A DNA stretch of 64,000 bases from Saprospiraceae bacterium. GTDB lineage: Bacteria > Bacteroidota > Bacteroidia > Chitinophagales > Saprospiraceae. Numbering within the stretch: the first letter of the stretch is position 1; each line of letters opens with the position of its first letter. The stretch lies in contig JAHBTU010000001.1 of assembly GCA_019638455.1 (NCBI GenBank), positions 1,503,501 to 1,567,500 of the forward strand, written 5' to 3'. The translations under genes were made by a program, and so were the position numbers. Shown piece by piece: positions 39,225 to 47,538 of this stretch. Under the pieces are notes generated by a model. It saw only the letters and a list, made by a program, of their open reading frames with translations, had not been told where the DNA came from and made no database searches.

Positions 39225-39790
39225 AAAAGTTGATGGCTTTGCCCGAAATGCAGGGATTCAACTTGGCAGGAGGCACGGCGCTGGCACTCCAGATTGGACA
39301 TCGCGTGTCGGTTGATTTGGATTTCTTCGGCGACGTGGGCTTCGACACGGCAGAGATGATGAGCGCCATCGAGGAATTTGCAGAAGTTTCCATTATCAGT
39401 CAGAGTCGCTCCATATTGATACTCAATGTGAACGGCGTAAAAGTGGATGTGGTTCGCTACAGATACCCACTTCTGAATCCCGTTTTGGAAGTTGAGGGAT
39501 TGCGTCTGCTTTCTCCTTTGGATATTGGCGCCATGAAGCTTGCCGCCATCACCAACCGGGGGCGAAAGCGCGATTTTTTCGACCTGTTTTTTCTGCTGCG
39601 ACAATTCACCATGCGCCAACTTATAGACGCTTACAACGCTAAGTATGCCGATGGTTCCGAGTTTTTGGTTATGAAAAGCATGGTTTATTTTGACGATGCC
39701 GAGCAAGATGACCAGCCCGGCTTGCTCGATTCCACCGTCACTTGGCCTGAAGTCAAAAACGCGATTGAAAAAGCAGCTCGAAAATTTTGA
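39179..39790 (+). CDS. AbiEii/AbiGii-type nucleotidyltransferase toxin
   Basis: 203 aa. Nucleotidyltransferase core: FNLAGGTALALQIGHRVSVDLDFFGD holds the GG..AL and D-x-D catalytic motif, followed by VKVDVVRYRYPLL (third acidic residue) and DIGAMKLAAITNRGRKRDFFDLFFLL (the conserved K..A...R...RDFxDL region). Such toxins modify tRNA or another target with nucleotides and give abortive infection, balanced by their antitoxin. It forms an overlapping pair with the DUF6922 gene and lies close to a TIR gene, so this is a small defence cluster. Confidence 0.88.
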   Translation: MLHLATVHPDTLGLLKKLMALPEMQGFNLAGGTALALQIGHRVSVDLDFFGDVGFDTAEMMSAIEEFAEVSIISQSRSILILNVNGVKVDVVRYRYPLLNPVLEVEGLRLLSPLDIGAMKLAAITNRGRKRDFFDLFFLLRQFTMRQLIDAYNAKYADGSEFLVMKSMVYFDDAEQDDQPGLLDSTVTWPEVKNAIEKAARKF

Positions 39791-39805
39791 TAAATAAGAC
39801 CTCTT

Positions 39806-39858
39806 CCGCCGAGCGACGCGACGGTGGCGACGGCGAGGGAGTTGGTGGGGGGGGGAGC
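39806..39858 (+). repeat. Direct repeat, degenerate copy of the recN 3' end
   Basis: Six differences from 37925-37977, several at silent positions; the reading PPSDATVATARELVGG is kept. Lies 15 bp after the AbiEii gene. Confidence 0.82.
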
Positions 39859-39934
39859 GCGCGGGGTGGGCGCAGCAAACTCGCCATTAGGATGTCGGCG
39901 GCATATTCTCTGCGATGCGCTCGCGCAGATGCGC

Positions 39935-40291
39935 TTAATTTTTTTTCCGCACAATCAAGATTTTTTGGTCCGAAAAATCCATCCAGGCATAGTCATAGAC
40001 GATGCGGTAGATCTTGCCCTCTTTATTGAGGTAGGTCCCCGTGTGGTATTCGTACTTGAATCCGGTACGAGTCAGCACCAGCCTGTCTAGCTCGACCTTG
40101 GAGGTGCCGCCCATCAAAGTGGCCAAAATCTCGCGGTTGCGGTGCAGGTAGCCGTCTATCTCGGCCACGGCGTCGCGCGTCGCCCGCCTGTGTTCGGCGT
40201 GCCAACCGTTTTTGCAAGCCACAGAGCAAAAACGCTTGTCGCTGCGGCCTTTGTACTCTGTACCGCATTGCTGACATTTCAATCTGTTCAT
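39935..40291 (-). CDS. Zinc-ribbon protein, conserved hypothetical
   Basis: 118 aa. N-terminal zinc ribbon: LKCQQCGTEYKG, then RSDKRFCSVACKNGWH with four Cys. The middle is helical (VAEIDGYLHRNREILATLMGG), and the C-terminus is beta-rich (YEYHTGTYLNKEGKIYRIVYDYAWM) and ends with IVRKKN. Similar short ribbon proteins occur widely in Bacteroidota. It may bind nucleic acid. No partner gene. Confidence 0.75.
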   Translation of the reverse strand: MNRLKCQQCGTEYKGRSDKRFCSVACKNGWHAEHRRATRDAVAEIDGYLHRNREILATLMGGTSKVELDRLVLTRTGFKYEYHTGTYLNKEGKIYRIVYDYAWMDFSDQKILIVRKKN

Positions 40292-40348
40292 GTGCTTAAC
40301 TTATGTGTTTGCTGGTGTTGAAGACCAGCACAAATCTATGAATTTTGG

Positions 40349-40371
40349 GGTAGTGTTAAAATATGAGTGAT
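40349..40371. mobile_element. Solo IS1-type end remnant
   Basis: GGTAGTGTTAAAATATGAGTGAT compares with the IS1 end GGTAGTGTCATTTTATGAGTGAT of this window: 19 of 23 bases match. No other IS part adjoins it. It sits at the left margin of the cassette array. Confidence 0.6.
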
Positions 40372-40414
40372 CGGGTGCCTTTTGTCATTTCGACACGGCG
40401 TTTAGTTAGTCAGA

Positions 40415-40753
40415 ATGACAGCCACTCACAAAATGGCACTACCAAAAAATTTAATGGTAGATTATCGAAAGGATTATTACAAAGAGTTGCGACAATCTGG
40501 TTCATACGAACAAGCAGCCGAAAAAGCGACAGATAAATTAATAGATAAATTAGAAAGTCAGAAAGACCCAAACGAAAAGGATAAAGACAATCAAAAAGAA
40601 GATAAAAATGAAAAAGCGGCAGATTTGATTAAAGCACAATATGGCGATAAGGGGAAAGAGGACTTTGATAACATAAAAGAAAAGGAGAAACAGAAAGAGC
40701 AGGAGCGTCAAAAAGAACAAGAAAAAGCCAAAAATCAAGACAAAAGCAGATAA
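40415..40753 (+). CDS. Small Lys/Glu-rich protein, first cassette gene
   Basis: 112 aa. Begins MTATHKMALPKNLMVDYRKD; the rest is highly charged and helical (KATDKLIDKLESQKDPNEKD, EKEKQKEQERQKEQEKAKNQ), so a coiled coil or disordered tail is likely. An alternative start is the Met at codon 7. The AT-rich composition differs from its neighbours. It is followed by a run of about 14 G and then attC-like site 1, consistent with being a cassette gene. Function unknown. Confidence 0.65.
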   Translation: MTATHKMALPKNLMVDYRKDYYKELRQSGSYEQAAEKATDKLIDKLESQKDPNEKDKDNQKEDKNEKAADLIKAQYGDKGKEDFDNIKEKEKQKEQERQKEQEKAKNQDKSR

Positions 40754-40788
40754 AATACTGAGGGGGGGGGGGGGAATAAAAATTCATC

Positions 40789-40873
40789 GAACAACGCACT
40801 CACGCCAACCGCCGCCAAGCCCAACCCGCAAGCCCAACGCAGGCGGCGGTATGCGTGAGTGCAACCGTTAGTG
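40789..40873 (+). other. attC-like site 1 (integron cassette recombination site)
   Basis: 85 bp. R'' GAACAAC, arms GCACTCACGC and CCGCCGCC pairing with GGCGGCGG and GCGTGAGTGC, then R' GTTAGTG. Its R' is the exact complement of the R'' of site 2 (CACTAAC). Confidence 0.82.
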
Positions 40874-41053
40874 GCAAACAACATAAACCAATCGTAACCT
40901 AGCAGAAGAGCACGCAAGCCGCGTAGGCAAAAAGAAAAAAATGCTACACATCCCTGGAAACGAACGTGCTATGTTGTCTTGCCTCAGCTTATCTTGTCGG
41001 GCATCCCCGCCCCGACAGGAAGCATAACGGGGTCATATCAAACACTTTCAAGA

Positions 41054-44000
41054 ATGAAAAAGTTAATCATCATCCTGCTGTTTTGCAGCGCCATCACCTC
41101 GGGCCTTTATGCCCAGTGCGACGTGGGCATCCAAGTCCGGGAAAACCGTTTCGACATCAGCGTCAAAACCCCACAGGTCGGCTCCACCTATTCCTGGGCC
41201 ACGGACAACGGCCAGAGCGGCGGCGGCACGTCTTTTTCCATCCCGCGCGGCGCCAGCACGCTCACGATTTTCCGCGACGGGGCGCCGGCATCAAAAATCC
41301 CGTTTGAAGCCGAAAGCGAATGCCTGCAGGAAATCGGCGGGTTTTCTTACACCAACCCTGACGCTTGCCAGTCCTGCATCTACAAGTTCGTGCCGTTCAA
41401 CAACAACGCGCTCAGCCACTTGTGGTACTTCGGCGACGGCTCGCCGACCTCCACAGATGTGATGCCCACGCACACCTATTCCGCTTCGGGTACCTACACC
41501 GTGACCCACACGGTGACCTATTCGACAGGGAGCGGCATAGCGACCACCGTATGCAGCCAGATCATCACGGTCGTCTGCGGCACGTCGTCCCAAGTGGCCG
41601 AGCGGGTGGAATGCTGCAGGCTGTACCTGCGGCTGTGCGGCAGCGGCCAAAGCGGCTGCGGCCACCTTTGGGAGGTGCTCAACGCATCCGGTCAAACGGT
41701 GCTCAGCAGCACGGATGTCAGCCCCGATTTTGTGCTCGCCAACATCAACACCTATGTCAACAACACGGTCACCATCCGGCACACCACTGTGTGCAACGGC
41801 GTGACCGACGTGCAGACCTTCCCCTACACCATCCAGAGTCAGGGTATTTTTGTGGGCGACCCGACCCAGCCGGCCGCCACGGTCGTGCATTACAGCACCG
41901 CCACCGGGCCACTGAACAACAACCAGCCACTCTTCCCCGCCCTCACCGTGGCCAACCAAAACGTTTTCATCCAAAACGTGCTGGAAATTGATGTCACGCC
42001 GGTCACGTTCGACCACGACCAGGTGTGCTTTGCCAACGACGCGGGGATTGACGTGGCGGCCAACCGGACGTTCAACGTCAAGACTGCCAACAGGCTCTAC
42101 AACGGCTGCACGCACGCCTGGCGCGGCATCGTGGCGCGGGGCCGCCTGGACATGAACGGCAACCCGCTCGGCGGGGGCGCCGGACAGGAGAACGAGGTGA
42201 AGGGCGCCGTGTTCGCGGTTCGCCCGGAAGGCGCTGGCGCGAACATCACGCTCGTCAGGACCAATTTCAGCCAGAACTTCATCGGCCTTTACGCCGATGT
42301 GGCGTTCACATCCTACATCCAGAACAACCGCTTTGTGGGCGGTTCGCTGCCGCCCCTCGGGGCGACCTCCATCGCCGCCGTGTCGGCAGAGACGGGCGGC
42401 TACTCGCAGACGGGGGCGTTTGCCGGGGTGTTCGTCCGGGGCATCGCGTTCAGCAGCCCTTACAAGAACCAGTTCGCCAACATCGCCAACGGCTACTACC
42501 TGCTGAACACCAACGGCACGATAAGCAACGACGAGTTCGGCAACACGAACATCAACGGCGCCTACGCGGGCGGAAGGACGGGACACGGTATTTATTTCCG
42601 GCACGACGGCGGCGTGGGCAGGCTCACGGCCACGGCCAACTACTTCGGCACCCTGGAAACCTCCATCCGCGCCATCAGCGCCGCGCCCGGCACGCAGGTA
42701 GTCATCGGCGGGTTCCCGGGCACCTCGAACACCACGGGCAACGTCCGCTTCGGCTTCATGCTGGAGCAGTGGGCCGGCGGCCGCTTCCTAAACGCGACCG
42801 TGTCGCACAACAACGCCCCTTCGCCCAACCCCGACCCGTTCGGCGTTTACTACACGGTGGACTGCCGCAGGGTGGGCATCGGCTTCCGCTGCGACCCGGG
42901 CGCGTCTTTGGTGAGCAATGTGGACATCTTCAACAACAACGTCGGCATCAAGGTGGCCGGCGGCGACGGCATTCTGCTCGAAGGCCCGAACCCGGGCGCG
43001 GGGAATGTTAAGGTCAGGAACAACAGCGTCTCCCTGCACCACACCGGTGGCCGAAGCGGCATCCACCTGCTCAACTTCCGCGGCGCCGAGTTGAAAGAGG
43101 GCAACGCCGTCACCGTCAAGAACTTCTTTCACACCAAGGGCGTCTGGCTGGAAGCGTCGGCAAACAACATGCTCGACGCCAACACGGTGACCTACAACCA
43201 GCAACCCACCTGGTCGGTCAACGGCATCCAACTCGACAACAGCCCCGCCAACGCCGTGACCAACAACCACATATACAACACCGGCGCTGCCCTGCTCTTC
43301 AACGGCGACTGCAGCGCGCAAAACCAGATACGCTGCAACCATTTTTACAACTCCCTGTACGGGATGCACTACACCGACATGGCTCGCACCGGAGATCAGG
43401 AAAACACCGGCAACCGCTGGGAAAGCGCGGGCTACAACCCAGGCGGCGGGCTTACCGGCGCACGGCACGACAGCCCGGACAAGGACTTTGTCCAACTGTC
43501 CCTCTACCGCACCCTTCAGGGCACGTCCACCCAATACCCCCGCACCTTTGAACTACAGCCGGGCATATTGCCGAGCGATTGGTTTGTGCCAGGCTCCGAT
43601 GCCCCTTGCGGCCCCACCCCACCACAAATTATCAGCGATGGCGAGGAAATGGCTGCGGGCGCGGGCATCGCTGTCGGCAACGACTTTGAGGACGGCTACA
43701 ACTGGATCAGCCGCCGACTGCTCTACCGCAAGTTGCGCGAAAACCCCGCTTTGGCGTCCTCCAGCACTGTGATACAGGATTTTTATCAGGACGCGCTCGG
43801 CACAAACGTCGGGGCTTACGACCACGTGGACGAGCGGCTGATGACGGCGCCGCCGCTTTCGGCCGCCACGGAGCAACAATTGCTGACGTACCAAACTGCC
43901 GCCGACAACGCCGCCGCTGTCCTGGCCATCAAGGAGGACGCCATCTGGAACGGCAACCCTACGGAAGCCGAACTGCAAATATTGCTGGACGAGTTTGCCA

Positions 44001-44620
44001 CAGCGGCCAGCGACTACGCGGCGGCCAACGCGCAAATCAATGCCCTGCTCGCCAACTGGCGCAGCGGCCTGAGCGCGGAAATAGACGGCGCGGGCACAGA
44101 GAACGCCGGCCTCAACAGCGTCGAGACCTGGGAGAGCCGGGAAAAGGCCCTCAACGCCCTGTGGCTCGGCAAAGTCCGCAACGGCCAGTGGCTGACGGGC
44201 GCAGAACTTGCCTACATACGCGAAACGGCCCAGATGTGCCCCTGGGACGGCGGTTTCGGGGTGTACAAGGCCCGGGCGCTCTGGCAAAGGCTGAGCGACG
44301 AAACACTCAGCCCCTCCGATTGTGCGGGCACTTACCGCGAAGGCCCGAAACAGGCGGCTATCACCGGCTTCCGGCTCTACCCAAACCCCGCCCAGGGGCA
44401 GGTGGCGCTGGAACTGCCCGCAGAGTGGACGCGCGACGGCGCGGCGCAGTACCGACTTTACAACGCCCTTGGTGCGCTGGCCCACAGCGGCACGGCAGCG
44501 GAAGGCGCTGAAACGGTGCTCGTCCCGCTCACCGGGCTGCCCGACGGGCTTTATGTCTGTCAGGTGCTGCGCGACGGGAAGGTGCTCGGAACGGCAAAAC
44601 TGTCCATCGCGAAAAATTAA
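41054..44620 (+). CDS. Large T9SS-secreted protein with PKD and beta-helix domains
   Basis: 1188 aa from ATG 41054 (signal peptide MKKLIIILLFCSAITSGLYA). After an N-terminal beta domain, a PKD domain at ~110-185 shows LSHLWYFGDGSPTS and THTYSASGTYTVTHTV. A parallel beta-helix of NosD type spans ~370-800, with recurring NN turns (NNVGIKVAGGDGILLEG, NSPANAVTNNHIYN). A helical stretch follows at ~860-1080. The C-terminal ~80 residues are a T9SS type A sorting domain (FRLYPNPAQGQVALELP, GLPDGLYVCQVLRDGKVLGT). Secreted or surface protein, possibly an adhesin or glycan-active; no catalytic residues recognised. First gene of cassette A, with a terminator just before the next gene. Confidence 0.85.
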   Translation: MKKLIIILLFCSAITSGLYAQCDVGIQVRENRFDISVKTPQVGSTYSWATDNGQSGGGTSFSIPRGASTLTIFRDGAPASKIPFEAESECLQEIGGFSYTNPDACQSCIYKFVPFNNNALSHLWYFGDGSPTSTDVMPTHTYSASGTYTVTHTVTYSTGSGIATTVCSQIITVVCGTSSQVAERVECCRLYLRLCGSGQSGCGHLWEVLNASGQTVLSSTDVSPDFVLANINTYVNNTVTIRHTTVCNGVTDVQTFPYTIQSQGIFVGDPTQPAATVVHYSTATGPLNNNQPLFPALTVANQNVFIQNVLEIDVTPVTFDHDQVCFANDAGIDVAANRTFNVKTANRLYNGCTHAWRGIVARGRLDMNGNPLGGGAGQENEVKGAVFAVRPEGAGANITLVRTNFSQNFIGLYADVAFTSYIQNNRFVGGSLPPLGATSIAAVSAETGGYSQTGAFAGVFVRGIAFSSPYKNQFANIANGYYLLNTNGTISNDEFGNTNINGAYAGGRTGHGIYFRHDGGVGRLTATANYFGTLETSIRAISAAPGTQVVIGGFPGTSNTTGNVRFGFMLEQWAGGRFLNATVSHNNAPSPNPDPFGVYYTVDCRRVGIGFRCDPGASLVSNVDIFNNNVGIKVAGGDGILLEGPNPGAGNVKVRNNSVSLHHTGGRSGIHLLNFRGAELKEGNAVTVKNFFHTKGVWLEASANNMLDANTVTYNQQPTWSVNGIQLDNSPANAVTNNHIYNTGAALLFNGDCSAQNQIRCNHFYNSLYGMHYTDMARTGDQENTGNRWESAGYNPGGGLTGARHDSPDKDFVQLSLYRTLQGTSTQYPRTFELQPGILPSDWFVPGSDAPCGPTPPQIISDGEEMAAGAGIAVGNDFEDGYNWISRRLLYRKLRENPALASSSTVIQDFYQDALGTNVGAYDHVDERLMTAPPLSAATEQQLLTYQTAADNAAAVLAIKEDAIWNGNPTEAELQILLDEFATAASDYAAANAQINALLANWRSGLSAEIDGAGTENAGLNSVETWESREKALNALWLGKVRNGQWLTGAELAYIRETAQMCPWDGGFGVYKARALWQRLSDETLSPSDCAGTYREGPKQAAITGFRLYPNPAQGQVALELPAEWTRDGAAQYRLYNALGALAHSGTAAEGAETVLVPLTGLPDGLYVCQVLRDGKVLGTAKLSIAKN

Positions 44621-44635
44621 ACCCATCCAGTTCAT

Positions 44636-44668
44636 GCCCCGTGCGCCGCACAGCGCACGGGGCTTCTT
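44636..44668 (+). terminator. Hairpin terminator between two T9SS genes
   Basis: GCCCCGTGCG / CGCACGGGGC stem with 8-base loop, followed by TTCTT; 15 bp after the stop. Confidence 0.7.
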
Positions 44669-44679
44669 ATCCGTCTGAT

Positions 44680-46209
44680 ATGAAAAAATGGCTCCTTTTG
44701 CTTCCGCTGACCCTGATATGGGGCATACATGCTCACGCCCAACAGCACGACCGCTTTTGGGTTACGGGATATTCGGTCACTGCCCTGCCACCATACTTAG
44801 CCAATATCATTGATTTTACAACCTCGCCCCCGACCGTCACCGCCAGTGTCATACCGATTGAGACCAGAGGCGCCACCTGCGCCATGAGCGACGCGGAGGG
44901 CAACCTGCTCTTCTATACCAACGGCGGGCAGGTGCGCAACAAGAACCACCAGATGCTCGAAAACGGAGACAGTCTGAACGTTTCCCCGGGTGAGTACCCC
45001 GGCCTAAACGGTACGCAGGCAGCATATCCACTGACAAGCACGCTGCTAATTTTGCCCGGCACGCACAACAAGGACTGGTACCACATCATCCACCTCACCC
45101 ATGTGTGGTGCGGCCCGGCGTTGCCGGGCATCTGTAAGCGCCCGCTTTTGCACACGCTCGTGGATATGTCGGCAAACAATGGCGCGGGGAAAGTCGTGTT
45201 CAAAAATAAAATACTGTACGATACCTGGGCTATGGACAAGCCTATCGCTGTCAAGCACGCGAATGGCAGAGACTGGTGGATCATGATGTCCGACCATCTT
45301 ACCAACCTGCACCACACACTGCTGTTTAACGATATGGGCGTAATAGATTCTTTTACACAAGTCGCCGGCTACAAGCCTGACCCAACCATCAAGCGGGACG
45401 CCGGGGGGAACAACGTCTTCTCCCCCGACGGCAGCGTATATGTGGACTCCGACTCCCGCAACGGCCACCGCATCTTCGACTTCGACCGCTGCACGGGCCG
45501 GTTGAGCAATTTCCGCTGGATACAATTGCCCGCGCAGCAGCCCTTTGGCGGGGCGGCCATCTCGCCCAACTCCCGCTTCCTGTACATCACCGCCAGCGTA
45601 TGGGCCATGCAGTACGACCTGTGGGAGCCTGACGTGGCGGCATCGGTGGACACGGTGGCCGTATGGGACGGGTTTTGTGAACCCTGCCCCGGCTCCAATA
45701 CTACTTTCGGCGAGTGCCAGTTGGGTATGGACGGGAAGATTTATGTCGTGCCCAACAATGGGGTGTACTTCTTGAATTACATAGACAAACCCGATCTAAA
45801 GGGCAAGGATTGCAACATGGTGCAACACGGTCTGCAAGTGCCAAACTGGTTCGTCCTTGCCACTCCCGTCCACCCCAACTACCGCCTCGGCGCGCTGTCC
45901 GGCTCGCCTTGCGACACGCTGACGGTAAGCGCCACTGAAGCGACAAAGCCGCTTGACGGCTTGCGCCTCTACCCCAATCCTGCGCACGATCGGGTAGCGC
46001 TGGAACTGCCCGAAACGTGGACGCGCCACGGCGCGGCGGAGTACCGGATATACGACACGCTTGGCGCACTGGCGCGGGGCGGCACGGTAGCAGAAGGCAC
46101 TAAAACGGTATTTGTATCTCTGGCGGGCCTGCCCCAGGGGCTGTACGTCTGCCAGGTAGTGCGTGATGGACGGGTGCTTGGCACTTCTAAACTATCCATA
46201 GTCAGGTAG
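44680..46209 (+). CDS. T9SS-secreted beta-propeller-like protein
   Basis: 509 aa from ATG 44680 (MKKWLLLLPLTLIWGIHAHA signal). The body has repeated blade-like motifs: CAMSDAEGNLLFYTNGGQV, KHANGRDWWIMMSDHLTN, NVFSPDGSVYVDSDSRNGHR IFDFDRCTG and LGMDGKIYVVPNNGVYFLNY. Such proteins are common T9SS cargo in Saprospiria. The C-terminal sorting domain (LRLYPNPAHDRVALELPETW, LPQGLYVCQVVRDG) is nearly the same as that of the preceding gene, suggesting they share origin. Binding target unknown. Second gene of cassette A. Confidence 0.83.
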   Translation: MKKWLLLLPLTLIWGIHAHAQQHDRFWVTGYSVTALPPYLANIIDFTTSPPTVTASVIPIETRGATCAMSDAEGNLLFYTNGGQVRNKNHQMLENGDSLNVSPGEYPGLNGTQAAYPLTSTLLILPGTHNKDWYHIIHLTHVWCGPALPGICKRPLLHTLVDMSANNGAGKVVFKNKILYDTWAMDKPIAVKHANGRDWWIMMSDHLTNLHHTLLFNDMGVIDSFTQVAGYKPDPTIKRDAGGNNVFSPDGSVYVDSDSRNGHRIFDFDRCTGRLSNFRWIQLPAQQPFGGAAISPNSRFLYITASVWAMQYDLWEPDVAASVDTVAVWDGFCEPCPGSNTTFGECQLGMDGKIYVVPNNGVYFLNYIDKPDLKGKDCNMVQHGLQVPNWFVLATPVHPNYRLGALSGSPCDTLTVSATEATKPLDGLRLYPNPAHDRVALELPETWTRHGAAEYRIYDTLGALARGGTVAEGTKTVFVSLAGLPQGLYVCQVVRDGRVLGTSKLSIVR

Positions 46210-46273
46210 TTGCAGGGTTTACTGGCTTCTAAATTTTTCAAAAATTTGCACAAATCAGACTAACGAATAATGC

Positions 46274-46338
46274 CACTAACAACGGATGTGCGACAACCCT
46301 CCCTAAGCGGTCGGGCTGCGCACATCCCCCCGTTGTGT
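46274..46338 (+). other. attC-like site 2
   Basis: 65 bp. R'' CACTAAC, arms CGGATGTGCG / CGCACATCC, R' GTTGTGT. R'' matches site 1 R', and R' matches site 3 R'' (ACACAAC). Confidence 0.82.
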
Positions 46339-46383
46339 CCAATCATACGAATAAATATCTCTTCACCACTAAATCTTTCTGAT

Positions 46384-47496
46384 ATGAAAAGACAAAATTT
46401 TTTTCTGCGAGGGTGGGGGTTTCGAGTGGCAGCGGTCGTTCTCACCATCCTTTTCGTTCATTTGGCCCGTGGGTACGCACAGCAGATTCCCACAAATCCA
46501 ACAATAACGATTTCTTACGATTTGAAGACCTTGTCATATGTAAGTTTGGTCTCTGCCGCAGACACGCAATTTCTGACAAAACTTGACCGACTTCAGTTCA
46601 GAAGGGCCTACGAGGAGGAGCATGTAGAAACATTCATTGACGAAAACGATGACTTGGCCACGGTGGTCACCTATTTGAACCCAAGAGAAAATTTGTCAGA
46701 TTGGTTTCGACCTATCCACAAGATGGTTTTTGACAAAACTGGTGTCAGGTTGCTCGATTCTCTCGGGAACACGATTCATGCCGAGCAGTTTTACGATGTT
46801 GAAGTTTTTCAAAACAACCTGCGTCTGGTGGGCGGTTTACTGGGGGCATCCCAACCTTCGTCTTTTGGGCAAACAACTTCGATGTCGCCTTCAGCAATAT
46901 CGGAATTTGAGGCACTTGGGTTTGAAGTTGAAGAAATCAGCACCGGAAAAATCAAAGTACAGAAAAATGACATGGAAATAATTTTTGATTTTCCGGGAAG
47001 GGTCATTGAAAGAAATACCTATCGGGAAGGCGACTTGCAAAATAAAATGACAACTATTTTTGGCGAAACCACCACAGGTGAAGCAGTGCCCAGATTGGTC
47101 ATCCAGAGAACCTATCAGACGCTCTACGGTGGCGCGTGTGTAGAGCGAGTTACGACACAACGTTATGACAATTACAACATCCAACGGAATACGGGAGGCG
47201 GAGAAAGGAGTGCTAGTTTTGGCAATCCACAAGGGAACGAGCCAGCCATTGACGAAATGATTGTAAAAATCTACCCAAATCCAACGAATGATTTCTTGAA
47301 AGTTGAACTTGCCACAAACAGGGAACACCTACCAGCGCAAGCAAGGCTCGTGGATACATTTGGCCGTGTACGGAAGACAGCCGAACTTGCCACAGGTTTG
47401 GTAGAAATCGAGATCAGCAGTTTGCAACCAGGGGTTTACTTTTTGGAAACGGAAAGGGGCGGCATTGTCAAAAGAATCAAGTTTGTAAAACTTTGA
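46384..47496 (+). CDS. T9SS-secreted protein, unknown body
   Basis: 370 aa from ATG 46384 (MKRQNFFLRGWGFRVAAVVL TILFVHLARGYAQ signal). Body ~35-290 beta-rich, with TFIDENDDLATVVTYLNPRE, GVRLLDSLGNTIHAEQFYDV and FDFPGRVIERNTYREGDL, no recognised family. C-terminal T9SS type A domain: VKIYPNPTNDFLKVELA, LQPGVYFLETERGG. Composition is lower in GC than cassette A. First gene of cassette B. Confidence 0.8.
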   Translation: MKRQNFFLRGWGFRVAAVVLTILFVHLARGYAQQIPTNPTITISYDLKTLSYVSLVSAADTQFLTKLDRLQFRRAYEEEHVETFIDENDDLATVVTYLNPRENLSDWFRPIHKMVFDKTGVRLLDSLGNTIHAEQFYDVEVFQNNLRLVGGLLGASQPSSFGQTTSMSPSAISEFEALGFEVEEISTGKIKVQKNDMEIIFDFPGRVIERNTYREGDLQNKMTTIFGETTTGEAVPRLVIQRTYQTLYGGACVERVTTQRYDNYNIQRNTGGGERSASFGNPQGNEPAIDEMIVKIYPNPTNDFLKVELATNREHLPAQARLVDTFGRVRKTAELATGLVEIEISSLQPGVYFLETERGGIVKRIKFVKL

Positions 47497-47538
47497 CCGT
47501 ACTGCCTAACAACTTTCACCTTTAAAAATGAAAATACA

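Noticed and set aside
40406..40412. GTTAGTC as the R' box opening the first cassette
   Set aside because: Its complement GACTAAC matches the R'' of site 1 (GAACAAC) in only five of seven bases and no hairpin precedes it; the left boundary of the array stays undecided.
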